NCBI GenBank assembly: GCA_947499755.1
Contig: CANMPU010000066.1
Location: forward strand, 1-6,174
DNA length: 6,174 nucleotides
Direction: 5' to 3'
From: Betaproteobacteria bacterium
GTDB taxonomy: Bacteria > Pseudomonadota > Gammaproteobacteria > Burkholderiales > CANMPU01
The notes below the pieces were generated by a model that was not told the DNA's origin, did no database searches, and saw only the letters and a program-made list of their open reading frames with translations. The position numbers and the translations under genes were made by a program. Positions 1 to 5,844 of the stretch are shown here, piece by piece. Within the stretch, counting starts at the first letter, position 1; every line of letters starts with the position of its first letter.

Positions 1-2
1 AA

Positions 3-329
3 ACCTTTTTGATTCAACTGCTGTTTTTATCTTTATCGTCTATAACGGCTTTTCAAAAAATTAGTGGCTTCCAAATTCCTAATTGGTTTCAACAAAAATT
101 CGAAAATTCATTCATAGGATTTGTTCCTTTTGGAATTTCTTTTTCATTTATTGCTATTACTATTTTAGAAACGAGTATCGCTTTTGTTTTACTTTTTTCG
201 ATAATAAAAATGGAATTTAAAGAAGAAAATAAAAAAAATGCCTTAAATTTTGGACTAGATTTAAGTTTGGTTTTATTTTTAGTGTTATTTTTTGGATCTT
301 TTTTTCTTGTTTTTGCTTTCCGGATTTAG
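3..329 (+). CDS. AT-rich hydrophobic membrane protein, partial at 5' end, not recognised
   Basis: The frame is open to the left edge, so the start lies outside the window; the first possible start inside is a TTG at 9. About 108 residues are visible. They contain two or three strongly hydrophobic stretches: one around the ISFSFIAITILE and AFVLLFSII segments, and one near the C-terminus rich in Leu, Phe and Val. A charged, Lys/Glu-rich loop lies between them. This suggests a small multi-pass inner-membrane protein. Codons end almost always in A or T (AAA, TTT, ATT, TTA), matching 25% G+C and unlike all genes downstream. The style recalls Bacteroidetes or similar AT-rich genomes, and a DoxX-like fold is conceivable, but I cannot name a family. 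The stop at 327-329 lies where the composition changes, so the visible C-terminus may be an artefact of a junction and not the natural end of the protein. Confidence 0.45.
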   Translation, partial: TFLIQLLFLSLSSITAFQKISGFQIPNWFQQKFENSFIGFVPFGISFSFIAITILETSIAFVLLFSIIKMEFKEENKKNALNFGLDLSLVLFLVLFFGSFFLVFAFRI

Positions 330-2211
330 TTATGCCGGAAACCCAGATGATGATTTCCTTGCAGCTCGCGAAGCGTTTCGTGTTGGCGATATAGCCAAGC
401 TTGAATCCTACGCTGCGCGCCTAAACAATCATCCCTTAGAGCCCTATATTGCCTATTGGTTAGTCCGATCGCAACTCGAGCAGGTCGGGGCCGACACAAT
501 AGATATTTTTTCTACGCGCTACCAAGATACCTTGCTGGCGCAACGTCTACGCCAAGATTGGATGCGTTTGGTAGGCAAGAGACAGGATTGGCAAACATTT
601 CTGACGGTATTGGCGGTTGCAGAGGCGAGTGACGATAGCGAGCTCAAGTGTTTCGCACTACGCGCGCGCCACGGCGTAGGGGATGTCGGAGCGTTGCGCG
701 ACGCGAAATCGATATGGTTCACTGGAAGAGAATTACCAGAGGCATGCACGCCGTTATTCGAGGCGCTTATCTCAAACCATATTTTGACTGCTAGTGATAT
801 TTGGGCTCGCGTGCGTCTCGCGTTAGAGCAGGGGCACATTAGTGTCGCGAAGCATATTGTGACGAATCTTTCGTCTGAGCAAGTCTCGGACGTAAAAATA
901 TTTGACCGCGCGTTGGCGAATCCCCAGCGCTTTTTAGATAAAAAATCTTATCGCTTGAGTACTCGGTCCGGACGCGAGGCTGTTATCTTTGCACTAAATC
1001 GCATCGCAATAGATGGCCCACAAAAGGCGTTTGAATATTTCAAAAAAATATCCCATGGATTTTCTGCATCTGATCAGAGTGCGATCTGGCGGCGCCTGGC
1101 ATATCACGCGGCGCGTGCACATGATTCTCGAGCACTGGAATGGTTCAGTAATGCAGGCGACGACGCCTATAGCAATCAAGAGCTAGAGTGGTTTGCACGT
1201 TCGGCGTTACGTATAAAGCGTTGGGATTTGGTAATCGCGGCGATACAAAAAATGCCAGAGCAAGAACAACAGAGCGCTAGTTGGCGTTATTGGAAGGCGC
1301 GCGCGTTGAAGGCCGAAGGAAAAATTGCTGAGGCGAACCCAATCTTTTTGTTACTCGCGCGCGAATATAGCTACTATGGGCAGCTCGCGGGTGATGAGTT
1401 GGGAACGGTAATTTCTAGTCCTACAAAAGTTTATCGCCCGAGCGAAAACGAAATCAGCCAGGTTCGACAATTGCCTGGAATTCAAAGGGCATTAGCGTTT
1501 TATCGGCTCAAATTGCGCTATGAAGGAAATCGCGAGTGGCAATGGGCCATACGAAATCTAAGCGATCAACAACTTCTCGCCACCGCGGAAGTCGCCAAGC
1601 GTTACGAGCTCTATGATAGAGCCATTGATACTGCAGACCGTACGATAAGTTTGCACGATTTTAATTTACGCTACCCAACGCCGTATTGGGATGTCCTGAA
1701 AAACTATACACAGCAACTGGTGCTTGATGAAGCGTTGGTCTATGGCGTGATACGCCAAGAAAGTCGCTTTATCACGTCGGCACAGTCAAGTGCTGGAGCA
1801 AGCGGTGTGATGCAATTGATGCCCGCGACCGCGCGCTGGGTTGCGAAGCGTGTAGGTTTAATTGATTTTCGTGGAGCCCTAATTAGTGATCTCAATATCA
1901 ATCTAAATTTGGGGACGTATTATCTTAAGCATGTCTTGGATCAACTTGATGATCAGCCTGTCGTCGCATCGGCAGCCTATAACGCTGGCCCCAGACGTGC
2001 CCGTCGTTGGCTGTCTGAGACTTCGGCGATGGAAGGCGCGATTTACGCAGAGACCATCCCTTTTGCAGAAACGCGAGAATACGTAAAGAAAGTGATGAGC
2101 AACACCTCTTACTATGCATTACAATTTGGGCAAAAGTTATTCTCTCTGACGCAGCGCCTGGGAATAGTGGGTCCCAGATCGGAAGCGGGCGCAAATGATG
2201 ATGAGGGGTAG
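292..2211 (+). CDS. slt: Soluble lytic murein transglycosylase (Slt70-like)
   Basis: This periplasmic enzyme cleaves the MurNAc-GlcNAc bond of peptidoglycan non-hydrolytically, leaving 1,6-anhydroMurNAc ends. The frame gives 639 residues, the usual size for the Slt70 family. Residues 20 to about 450 are alpha-helical, with many repeated Ala/Leu/Trp/Arg helices, as in the family's ring-shaped U domain. The C-terminal SLT domain spans about 472-615. It contains the catalytic Glu at 490 (RQES), the GASGVMQLMPATA motif at 502-514 and the AYNAGP motif at 562-567. The TTG at 292 is simply the first start after an in-frame stop at 280. It gives a short hydrophobic leader ending SYA with no basic residue at the front, and it lies in foreign-looking AT-rich DNA. 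The true start and signal peptide are therefore probably missing or replaced. The mature enzyme appears complete. The next gene follows after 33 bases, suggesting an operon. Confidence 0.92.
   Translation: MDLFFLFLLSGFSYAGNPDDDFLAAREAFRVGDIAKLESYAARLNNHPLEPYIAYWLVRSQLEQVGADTIDIFSTRYQDTLLAQRLRQDWMRLVGKRQDWQTFLTVLAVAEASDDSELKCFALRARHGVGDVGALRDAKSIWFTGRELPEACTPLFEALISNHILTASDIWARVRLALEQGHISVAKHIVTNLSSEQVSDVKIFDRALANPQRFLDKKSYRLSTRSGREAVIFALNRIAIDGPQKAFEYFKKISHGFSASDQSAIWRRLAYHAARAHDSRALEWFSNAGDDAYSNQELEWFARSALRIKRWDLVIAAIQKMPEQEQQSASWRYWKARALKAEGKIAEANPIFLLLAREYSYYGQLAGDELGTVISSPTKVYRPSENEISQVRQLPGIQRALAFYRLKLRYEGNREWQWAIRNLSDQQLLATAEVAKRYELYDRAIDTADRTISLHDFNLRYPTPYWDVLKNYTQQLVLDEALVYGVIRQESRFITSAQSSAGASGVMQLMPATARWVAKRVGLIDFRGALISDLNINLNLGTYYLKHVLDQLDDQPVVASAAYNAGPRRARRWLSETSAMEGAIYAETIPFAETREYVKKVMSNTSYYALQFGQKLFSLTQRLGIVGPRSEAGANDDEG
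300..345. other. Composition breakpoint / probable junction of two unrelated sequences
   Basis: Bases 1-300 hold 75 G+C by hand count (25%), whereas 361-420 already hold 36 of 60 and the rest of the window sits near 50%. The change happens within a few tens of bases, inside two overlapping reading frames: the end of the AT-rich membrane-protein frame and the start of the transglycosylase. The transglycosylase sequence looks native from about 316 onward (LSGFSYA, then the conserved DDxFLAAREAFR segment). No direct repeat or insertion-sequence end is visible at the join. An assembly chimera or a rearrangement both fit; the sequence alone cannot separate them. Confidence 0.55.
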
Positions 2212-2244
2212 TGTCCACCAGGCAATTATATAAGTACATATCTC

Positions 2245-3201
2245 GTGAATATTCGTAAAGTTTGTGTGCTCGGAGGCAGCGGTTTTATCGGCCGGCACGT
2301 GGTTCATTTGCTCTGCGCGCAGGGATATTCCGTCAGAATAATCGCACGACGCAGAGAACGCGCTAAAGCGCTCGCCATGTTGCCGAGAGTCGAGTTGGTG
2401 GAACTGGACGTAGATGATTCTGCGGCACTCACGCACGCGTTAGCGCAGCAGGATGCCGTGATTAATCTCATCGGCATATTGCACGAACGCAAAAGAGACC
2501 GCGATTTCGAACGCGTCCACGTCGCACTACCGCGCCAGATAGCGAAGGCGTGCGATGTCAATCGCGTTAAACGGCTGATCCACATTAGCGCCTTAGCGGC
2601 AGAGCCGAGTGCGCCGAGCGCATATCTACGGAGCAAAGCAATCGGCGAAAAAGTCGTGGCGGAGACTGGCGCTAAATCACAATGGCGTTATACGGTGTTT
2701 CGTCCTTCTGTGGTATTTGGTGCCGAGGATCGTTTCCTCAATCTTTTTGCGACACTCATCAAGTTTGCGCCTATTATTTTTCTGGGTAGTCCGAAAGCGC
2801 GATTCCAACCTATATACGTGCAAGACGTCGCTGAGGTGATTGTAAAAAGTTTGTCCCTGTCCGAGTCTTTTGGTAAAAGCTATGACCTGTGTGGGCCAGA
2901 GCGCTACACACTGCGCGAACTGTTCGAATTCGTTTGTCATGCCATGGATAAACGCAGGATGATCTTAAATTTAAATGATTACCTATCGTATTGGCAGGCA
3001 TGGTGGTTGGAAAAATTGCCGATAAAACTGCTCTCACGAGACAACTATAATTCGATGAAGGCGGATAGCGTATGCGACTGTGAATTTCCGTCCATTTTTG
3101 ACATTCGTCCTAAGAGTATGCAAGCCATGGTACCGGACTATATCACTGGCCTGACGCCGCGTATGCGTGGGAGACAGCGCCTCGATCGATCGGGGCGGTG
3201 A
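2245..3201 (+). CDS. NDUFA9-family NAD(P)-binding protein (atypical short-chain dehydrogenase)
   Basis: A 318-residue Rossmann-fold protein of the extended, atypical SDR superfamily, closest by eye to bacterial 'complex I NDUFA9 subunit family' proteins. The nucleotide-binding loop GGSGFIG is at 10-16, straight after the first beta strand. Arg residues 31-38 follow strand 2, which may favour NADP(H). The INLIG strand is at 73-77, a YxxxK pair at 127/131 and the FRPSVVFG segment at 152-159. Beyond the Rossmann core, a Trp-rich stretch (250-254) and basic C-terminus are typical of this group. Family members relate to the NDUFA9 accessory subunit of respiratory complex I or to quinone-linked enzymes; the bacterial substrate is generally unknown, so no reaction is assigned. 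GTG at 2245 is the only reasonable start: the frame runs back to the slt stop with no other start codon, and the glycine loop sits at the right depth. No clear Shine-Dalgarno precedes it, suggesting coupling to slt. Confidence 0.85.
   Translation: MNIRKVCVLGGSGFIGRHVVHLLCAQGYSVRIIARRRERAKALAMLPRVELVELDVDDSAALTHALAQQDAVINLIGILHERKRDRDFERVHVALPRQIAKACDVNRVKRLIHISALAAEPSAPSAYLRSKAIGEKVVAETGAKSQWRYTVFRPSVVFGAEDRFLNLFATLIKFAPIIFLGSPKARFQPIYVQDVAEVIVKSLSLSESFGKSYDLCGPERYTLRELFEFVCHAMDKRRMILNLNDYLSYWQAWWLEKLPIKLLSRDNYNSMKADSVCDCEFPSIFDIRPKSMQAMVPDYITGLTPRMRGRQRLDRSGR
3178..3197 (+). promoter_or_regulatory. Hairpin covering the cca ribosome-binding region
   Basis: The last codons of the NDUFA9-like gene form an 8-base-pair inverted repeat: CGCCTCGA pairs with TCGGGGCG (one T-G wobble) around a 4-base loop. 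The stem ends 4 bases before the cca GTG at 3202. Its 3' arm holds the GGGG at 3192-3195, the best Shine-Dalgarno candidate for cca. In the mRNA the stem would hide that site unless ribosomes finishing the upstream gene, whose TGA at 3199-3201 abuts the GTG, open it. This would enforce translational coupling. The structure is read directly from the sequence; the role is inferred. Confidence 0.4.
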
Positions 3202-4401
3202 GTGCAGATTTACTGCGTCGGCGGTGCGGTCAGAGATGAGTTACTCGGTTTACCGGTAACCGATAGAGACTTTGTAGTTGTTGGCAGTTCTCCCGAGGAA
3301 TTAATCAAACTCGGATTTAAGCCAGTTGGGCAGGAGTTTCCGGTATTTCTCCATCCGCAATCTCATGAAGAATATGCGCTCGCACGCACGGAGAGAAAAG
3401 TCTCGGTCGGCTATAAGGGGTTTGAAGTTTATGCGAGTCCGGAAGTGACGCTGGAGCAAGATTTAGCGCGTCGCGATATTACTATAAACGCAATAGCCAA
3501 AGACGAAAATGGAAAAATAATTGATCCCTTTAATGGTATTGATGATCTTCGTGCTGGCATATTACGACATGTAAGCCCTTCGTTCGTCGAAGACCCGGTG
3601 CGCATATTGCGGATCGCACGCTTCGCCGCGCGCTACGAATTTGCTCCTGCTGAGGAGACGATTGTGCTCATGCGCGAAATGGTGCGTAACGGAGAAGTTG
3701 GTAGTTTAGTCCCGGAACGCGTCTGGCAGGAGCTAGCGCGCGGACTGATGGAGCGTAAGCCGTCACGCATGATTTCTACGCTCCAAGAAGTTAATGCACT
3801 TGCGGTCGTCATGCCAGAATTGGAAGAACAATTTCAAACCAGTGACGTTGGCGGACGCTATACCCTACGAATGCTAGATGTTGCTGCGCAGCAGCAAAGT
3901 GAGCTTGCGCTACGTTTCGCCATTTTGAATTATCATTTTGGAGACAAGAGAAACACCACACAATCGCGCTTTGGTCTGGAGCGTGCCAATAATTTGTGCA
4001 AGCGACTAAAAGCGCCAAATGATTGCAGAGATTTAGCGCTTCTTACTGTACGTTTCAGTCATCTCGTTGAGAAAGTATTTGCACTTACGAATAAAGATAT
4101 TCTGAACTTGTTCGATGAAGCGGATGTATACCGGAAGCCACATCGATTTTTTGAAATGCTAGAGGTGTGTGGGGTTGCGCATCGCATGCATAGCGACGTC
4201 CAAAGTGAGCATGATAGCAAGGCCGGCCTACTACGGTGTGCGTTACAAGCGGCACAATCGGTAGACGCCGGAAAGATCGCGCAGTGTCATACCGATGTCT
4301 TACAAATTAAGAGCGAGATATTGCGGGAACGATCGCGGGCAGTAAGCCTGGTATTGGAGCAATCAAGTGGCGATCAGAGCGCGGTCACAGGGAGCGGTTG
4401 A
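3202..4401 (+). CDS. cca: CCA-adding tRNA nucleotidyltransferase with a degenerate HD domain
   Basis: This enzyme adds or repairs the 3'-terminal CCA of tRNAs using CTP and ATP, in the cytoplasm. The 399 residues match the long, HD-containing proteobacterial class II form (E. coli Cca is about 412). The head domain is intact: GGAVRD at 7-12, metal-binding Asp 21 and 23 (DRD), RRDxTINA at 90-97 and EDPVRILR at 130-137, the nucleobase-reading element. Neck and body helices follow to about 205. The C-terminal part aligns with the E. coli HD phosphohydrolase domain, but its ligands appear gone. The CHDLGK motif is replaced by NYHFGDK (243-249), the preceding conserved His by Tyr 220, and the HHGHG-like stretch by TTQSRFG (252-258). 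CCA addition should be retained, while the 2',3'-cyclic phosphodiesterase, 2'-nucleotidase and phosphatase activities are probably lost. GTG 3202 is chosen because MQIY-VGGAVRD is the canonical N-terminus and because it abuts the upstream stop. Confidence 0.93.
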   Translation: MQIYCVGGAVRDELLGLPVTDRDFVVVGSSPEELIKLGFKPVGQEFPVFLHPQSHEEYALARTERKVSVGYKGFEVYASPEVTLEQDLARRDITINAIAKDENGKIIDPFNGIDDLRAGILRHVSPSFVEDPVRILRIARFAARYEFAPAEETIVLMREMVRNGEVGSLVPERVWQELARGLMERKPSRMISTLQEVNALAVVMPELEEQFQTSDVGGRYTLRMLDVAAQQQSELALRFAILNYHFGDKRNTTQSRFGLERANNLCKRLKAPNDCRDLALLTVRFSHLVEKVFALTNKDILNLFDEADVYRKPHRFFEMLEVCGVAHRMHSDVQSEHDSKAGLLRCALQAAQSVDAGKIAQCHTDVLQIKSEILRERSRAVSLVLEQSSGDQSAVTGSG

Positions 4402-4455
4402 ATGCTAAAAAAACGCGTCGATGAATTCATCAGTATGCGGCGGGCTATATCATGA
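4402..4455 (+). CDS. 17-codon ORF leading into the kinase gene (possible leader/coupling peptide)
   Basis: An ATG at 4402 immediately follows the cca TGA (4399-4401). It is preceded by AGGGAG at 4389-4394, a good Shine-Dalgarno with the GGAG core 7 bases from the ATG. The frame reads 17 residues, basic at the start (MLKKR) and with MRRAIS at the end. It stops at TGA 4453-4455, overlapping the kinase ATG (4452) as ATGA. The kinase start itself has only a weak GGCGGG upstream. Ribosomes initiating at 4402 could therefore reinitiate on the kinase. The peptide resembles nothing I know and may have no function beyond this; it could also be chance. Confidence 0.35.
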   Translation: MLKKRVDEFISMRRAIS

Positions 4456-4865
4456 ATAGCATGACACAAACAATGCCGCAGCAAATCGGAAAGTATCCGA
4501 TTGTTCGCGAACTTGGTTCTGGTGCTACTGGCAAGGTGTTCCTCGCGAGCGATCCATTTGTAGAGCGCCAAGTTGCCATTAAAGTAATGCGTTCGTTGGG
4601 AAAGGGAGATCCGCAAGTAATTAAGCGTTACGAACGTATCTTCCTAAACGAGGCCTCATTGGTGGGTAAATTTATGCATCCCCACATTGTCGCGATTTAC
4701 GATGCTGTCGCCGATGATAGATTACGTTACATCGTCATGGAGTACGTGGAAGGAACCACGCTAGAACCTTACTGTAGCGTCGATACACTTCTGCCTATGG
4801 AACAAGTCATCGAATTATATTTAAGGCAAATGGCGCGCTGGAATACGCGCATCGCAACGGGGTAA
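4452..4865 (+). CDS. Kinase N-terminal fragment (ATP-binding N-lobe) as the sequence stands
   Basis: The unshifted frame encodes 137 residues. Those up to Tyr 123 are genuine kinase: glycine-rich loop GSGATGKV at 22-29, the ATP-anchoring Lys 44 in VAIK, the probable helix-C Glu 67 (NEASLVGKF), and the hinge region IVMEYVEGTTLE at 94-105. The last 14 residues (from Leu 124) are out of frame and look nothing like a kinase. Without the HRD and DFG loops this fragment could bind nucleotide at best and could not be an active kinase. ATG 4452 is preferred over ATG 4461 and 4473 because of the ATGA overlap with the preceding small ORF, but any of the three would leave the domain whole. Confidence 0.6.
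   Translation: MNSMTQTMPQQIGKYPIVRELGSGATGKVFLASDPFVERQVAIKVMRSLGKGDPQVIKRYERIFLNEASLVGKFMHPHIVAIYDAVADDRLRYIVMEYVEGTTLEPYCSVDTLLPMEQVIELYLRQMARWNTRIATG
4820..4822 (+). other. Frameshift site in the kinase gene (one T missing from a T run)
   Basis: Codons match kinase up to TAT at 4818-4820. From there the family-like reading continues one frame back (TTT AAG GCA AAT GGC GCG CTG GAA TAC). One extra T in the TTT run joins both halves exactly. The unshifted frame reads TTA AGG and stops at 4863-4865. T_TTA_AGG resembles, but is not, the classic T_TTA_AAG slippery heptamer, because the A-site codon AGG would not re-pair well. Confidence 0.75.
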
Positions 4866-4972
4866 TTCACCGCGATATAAAGCCAGCAAATATTCTAATT
4901 CGCGGCGCAACGGATATTAAAATTACGGATTTTGGTGTTGCCCAATTCGACCAAGAAGATCAAACGCAAATC

Positions 4973-5743
4973 TTGGGCATAGGCTCTCCCGCGTATATGT
5001 CACCAGAGCAAGTACAGGAAAAGTCACTCACGCACCAGACCGACATTTATTCTATGGGCGTAGTGATGTATCAGCTGTTGAAAGGTAAATTACCTTTTAC
5101 CGCCTCTAACAAGTCTAGCCTTATTTACCAAATCGTTAATATCGAACCCGTTGCCCCGAGCGTGCATCGCAAAGATATTCCTCCAGACCTAGACGCGATT
5201 GTTATGCGTGCACTTGAAAAGAACTTGGCGAAGCGCTTTGAAAGTTGTCAGCAGTTTAGCCAAGAGCTTGTTTCGGTATTTAAAAATTTAGATCTGCCCA
5301 AAGAAAACATCTCCGACACCGAGAAATTCGACGTACTTAAAGGAATGTCTTTTTTTAATAATTTTCGCGAGATTGAAATATGGGAAACGCTACGAATTAC
5401 CAAGTGGCATAGAGTCGACCCGGATACTACGCTTATTCGTGAGGGAGATGAAGGCGACTGTTTCTATGTTGTCACTTCAGGAGAAGCCAAAGTCATGAAG
5501 GGAAATCATCTCCTGAACATTCTGCGCCCTGGTGATTGTTTTGGAGAAATGCTTTATTTTGGTGAGGGCAACGTGCGGCGTTCGACATCGGTTGTTTCGC
5601 TATCCTCCATGGTAACCATGGAAATTAAGGCGGGCTCACTCAAATGCGCGTCCGATGCGTGTCAAGTTCAGTTTAATAAAGCCTTTATGCGTATCTTGAT
5701 TGATCGTTTGAATTGGGCAAATGCGCGGCTTTCGGCAACCTAG
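4973..5743 (+). CDS. Kinase C-lobe remainder plus cNMP-binding domain, second frame
   Basis: Kinase-like sequence in this frame actually starts near 4820. The catalytic loop HRDIKPAN (Asp at 4874) and the DFG (Asp at 4928) lie before the first possible start, a TTG at 4973 that is really Leu 175 of the joined protein. From there follow the activation segment GSPAYMSPEQ, the HQTDIYSMGVVMYQLL helix-F region with its conserved Asp, and LPF. After a linker come DTEKFDVLKGMSFF and the cNMP domain. Its phosphate-binding cassette has FGEM (Glu 366) and RRST (Arg 377), matching CRP Glu 72 and Arg 82. The cyclic nucleotide pocket therefore looks functional. Independent initiation at 4973 would give a product lacking the catalytic loop but keeping an intact cNMP sensor; no Shine-Dalgarno supports this. 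Confidence 0.6.
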   Translation: MGIGSPAYMSPEQVQEKSLTHQTDIYSMGVVMYQLLKGKLPFTASNKSSLIYQIVNIEPVAPSVHRKDIPPDLDAIVMRALEKNLAKRFESCQQFSQELVSVFKNLDLPKENISDTEKFDVLKGMSFFNNFREIEIWETLRITKWHRVDPDTTLIREGDEGDCFYVVTSGEAKVMKGNHLLNILRPGDCFGEMLYFGEGNVRRSTSVVSLSSMVTMEIKAGSLKCASDACQVQFNKAFMRILIDRLNWANARLSAT

Positions 5744-5844
5744 GGATTGAGAACCATAATCTGCCGAACGCTGCGGCCAATCATTACTCTCGGGCATTGC
5801 AGATCCCTTCAATTCTTATGGGCTAATTTGTCGCTGCATATCTT

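Larger units (their letters stand above)
4452..5743 (+). pseudogene. Ser/Thr protein kinase with C-terminal cyclic-nucleotide-binding domain, frameshifted
   Basis: Read across one missing base, this is a single 430-residue cytoplasmic protein. An N-terminal Hanks-type kinase domain (about 13-275) would transfer phosphate from ATP to Ser/Thr of unknown targets. A C-terminal CRP-like cyclic-nucleotide-binding domain (about 291-420) would sense cAMP or cGMP and gate the kinase. There is no transmembrane or DNA-binding helix-turn-helix segment. The architecture is one I recognise from betaproteobacterial kinases. The frame breaks at the TTT run 4820-4822. Adding one T there restores the family-like sequence FKANGALEYAH leading into the HRD loop. 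The rest shows no other stop or lost motif, and all catalytic residues are present. This points to a very recent mutation or a sequencing/assembly error more than to old decay. It is last in the plus-strand gene run and convergent with trkH. Confidence 0.8.

Noticed and set aside
655..672. CG-alternating runs (such as CGCGCGCGCC) scattered in slt and cca
   Set aside because: They fall in ordinary Ala/Arg codons, with no regular spacing or repeat unit, so they reflect codon use and not a regulatory or CRISPR-like repeat.
519..839. Minus-strand frame of 106 codons inside slt
   Set aside because: It lies entirely opposite the conserved transglycosylase frame, has no recognisable protein character (Arg/Ser/Ala-rich shadow) and no ribosome-binding site.
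1925..2636. Three overlapping minus-strand frames over the slt end and the NDUFA9-like gene
   Set aside because: They are shadows of well-supported plus-strand genes; their sequences show no motifs and they overlap each other.
2609..3037. Alternative frames, one plus-strand and two minus-strand, inside the NDUFA9-like gene
   Set aside because: They sit within the conserved Rossmann-protein frame and have no independent coding signal.
3809..4018. Minus-strand 69-codon frame inside the degenerate HD region of cca
   Set aside because: I considered whether it might explain the HD motif loss through overlapping coding, but its sequence has no family-like features and no start context.
3850..4030. 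Frameshift as the explanation for the lost HD motifs in cca
   Set aside because: The frame stays Cca-like before, between and after the changed positions (RLKAPNDCRDLAL and YRKPHR are still in register), so these are substitutions and small indels and not a shifted frame.
5744..5844. Transcription terminator between the kinase and trkH
   Set aside because: Only a 4-bp GCCG/CGGC stem (near 5762-5776) and an interrupted TGCAG...CTGCA pairing are visible, neither followed by a proper T run on either strand.
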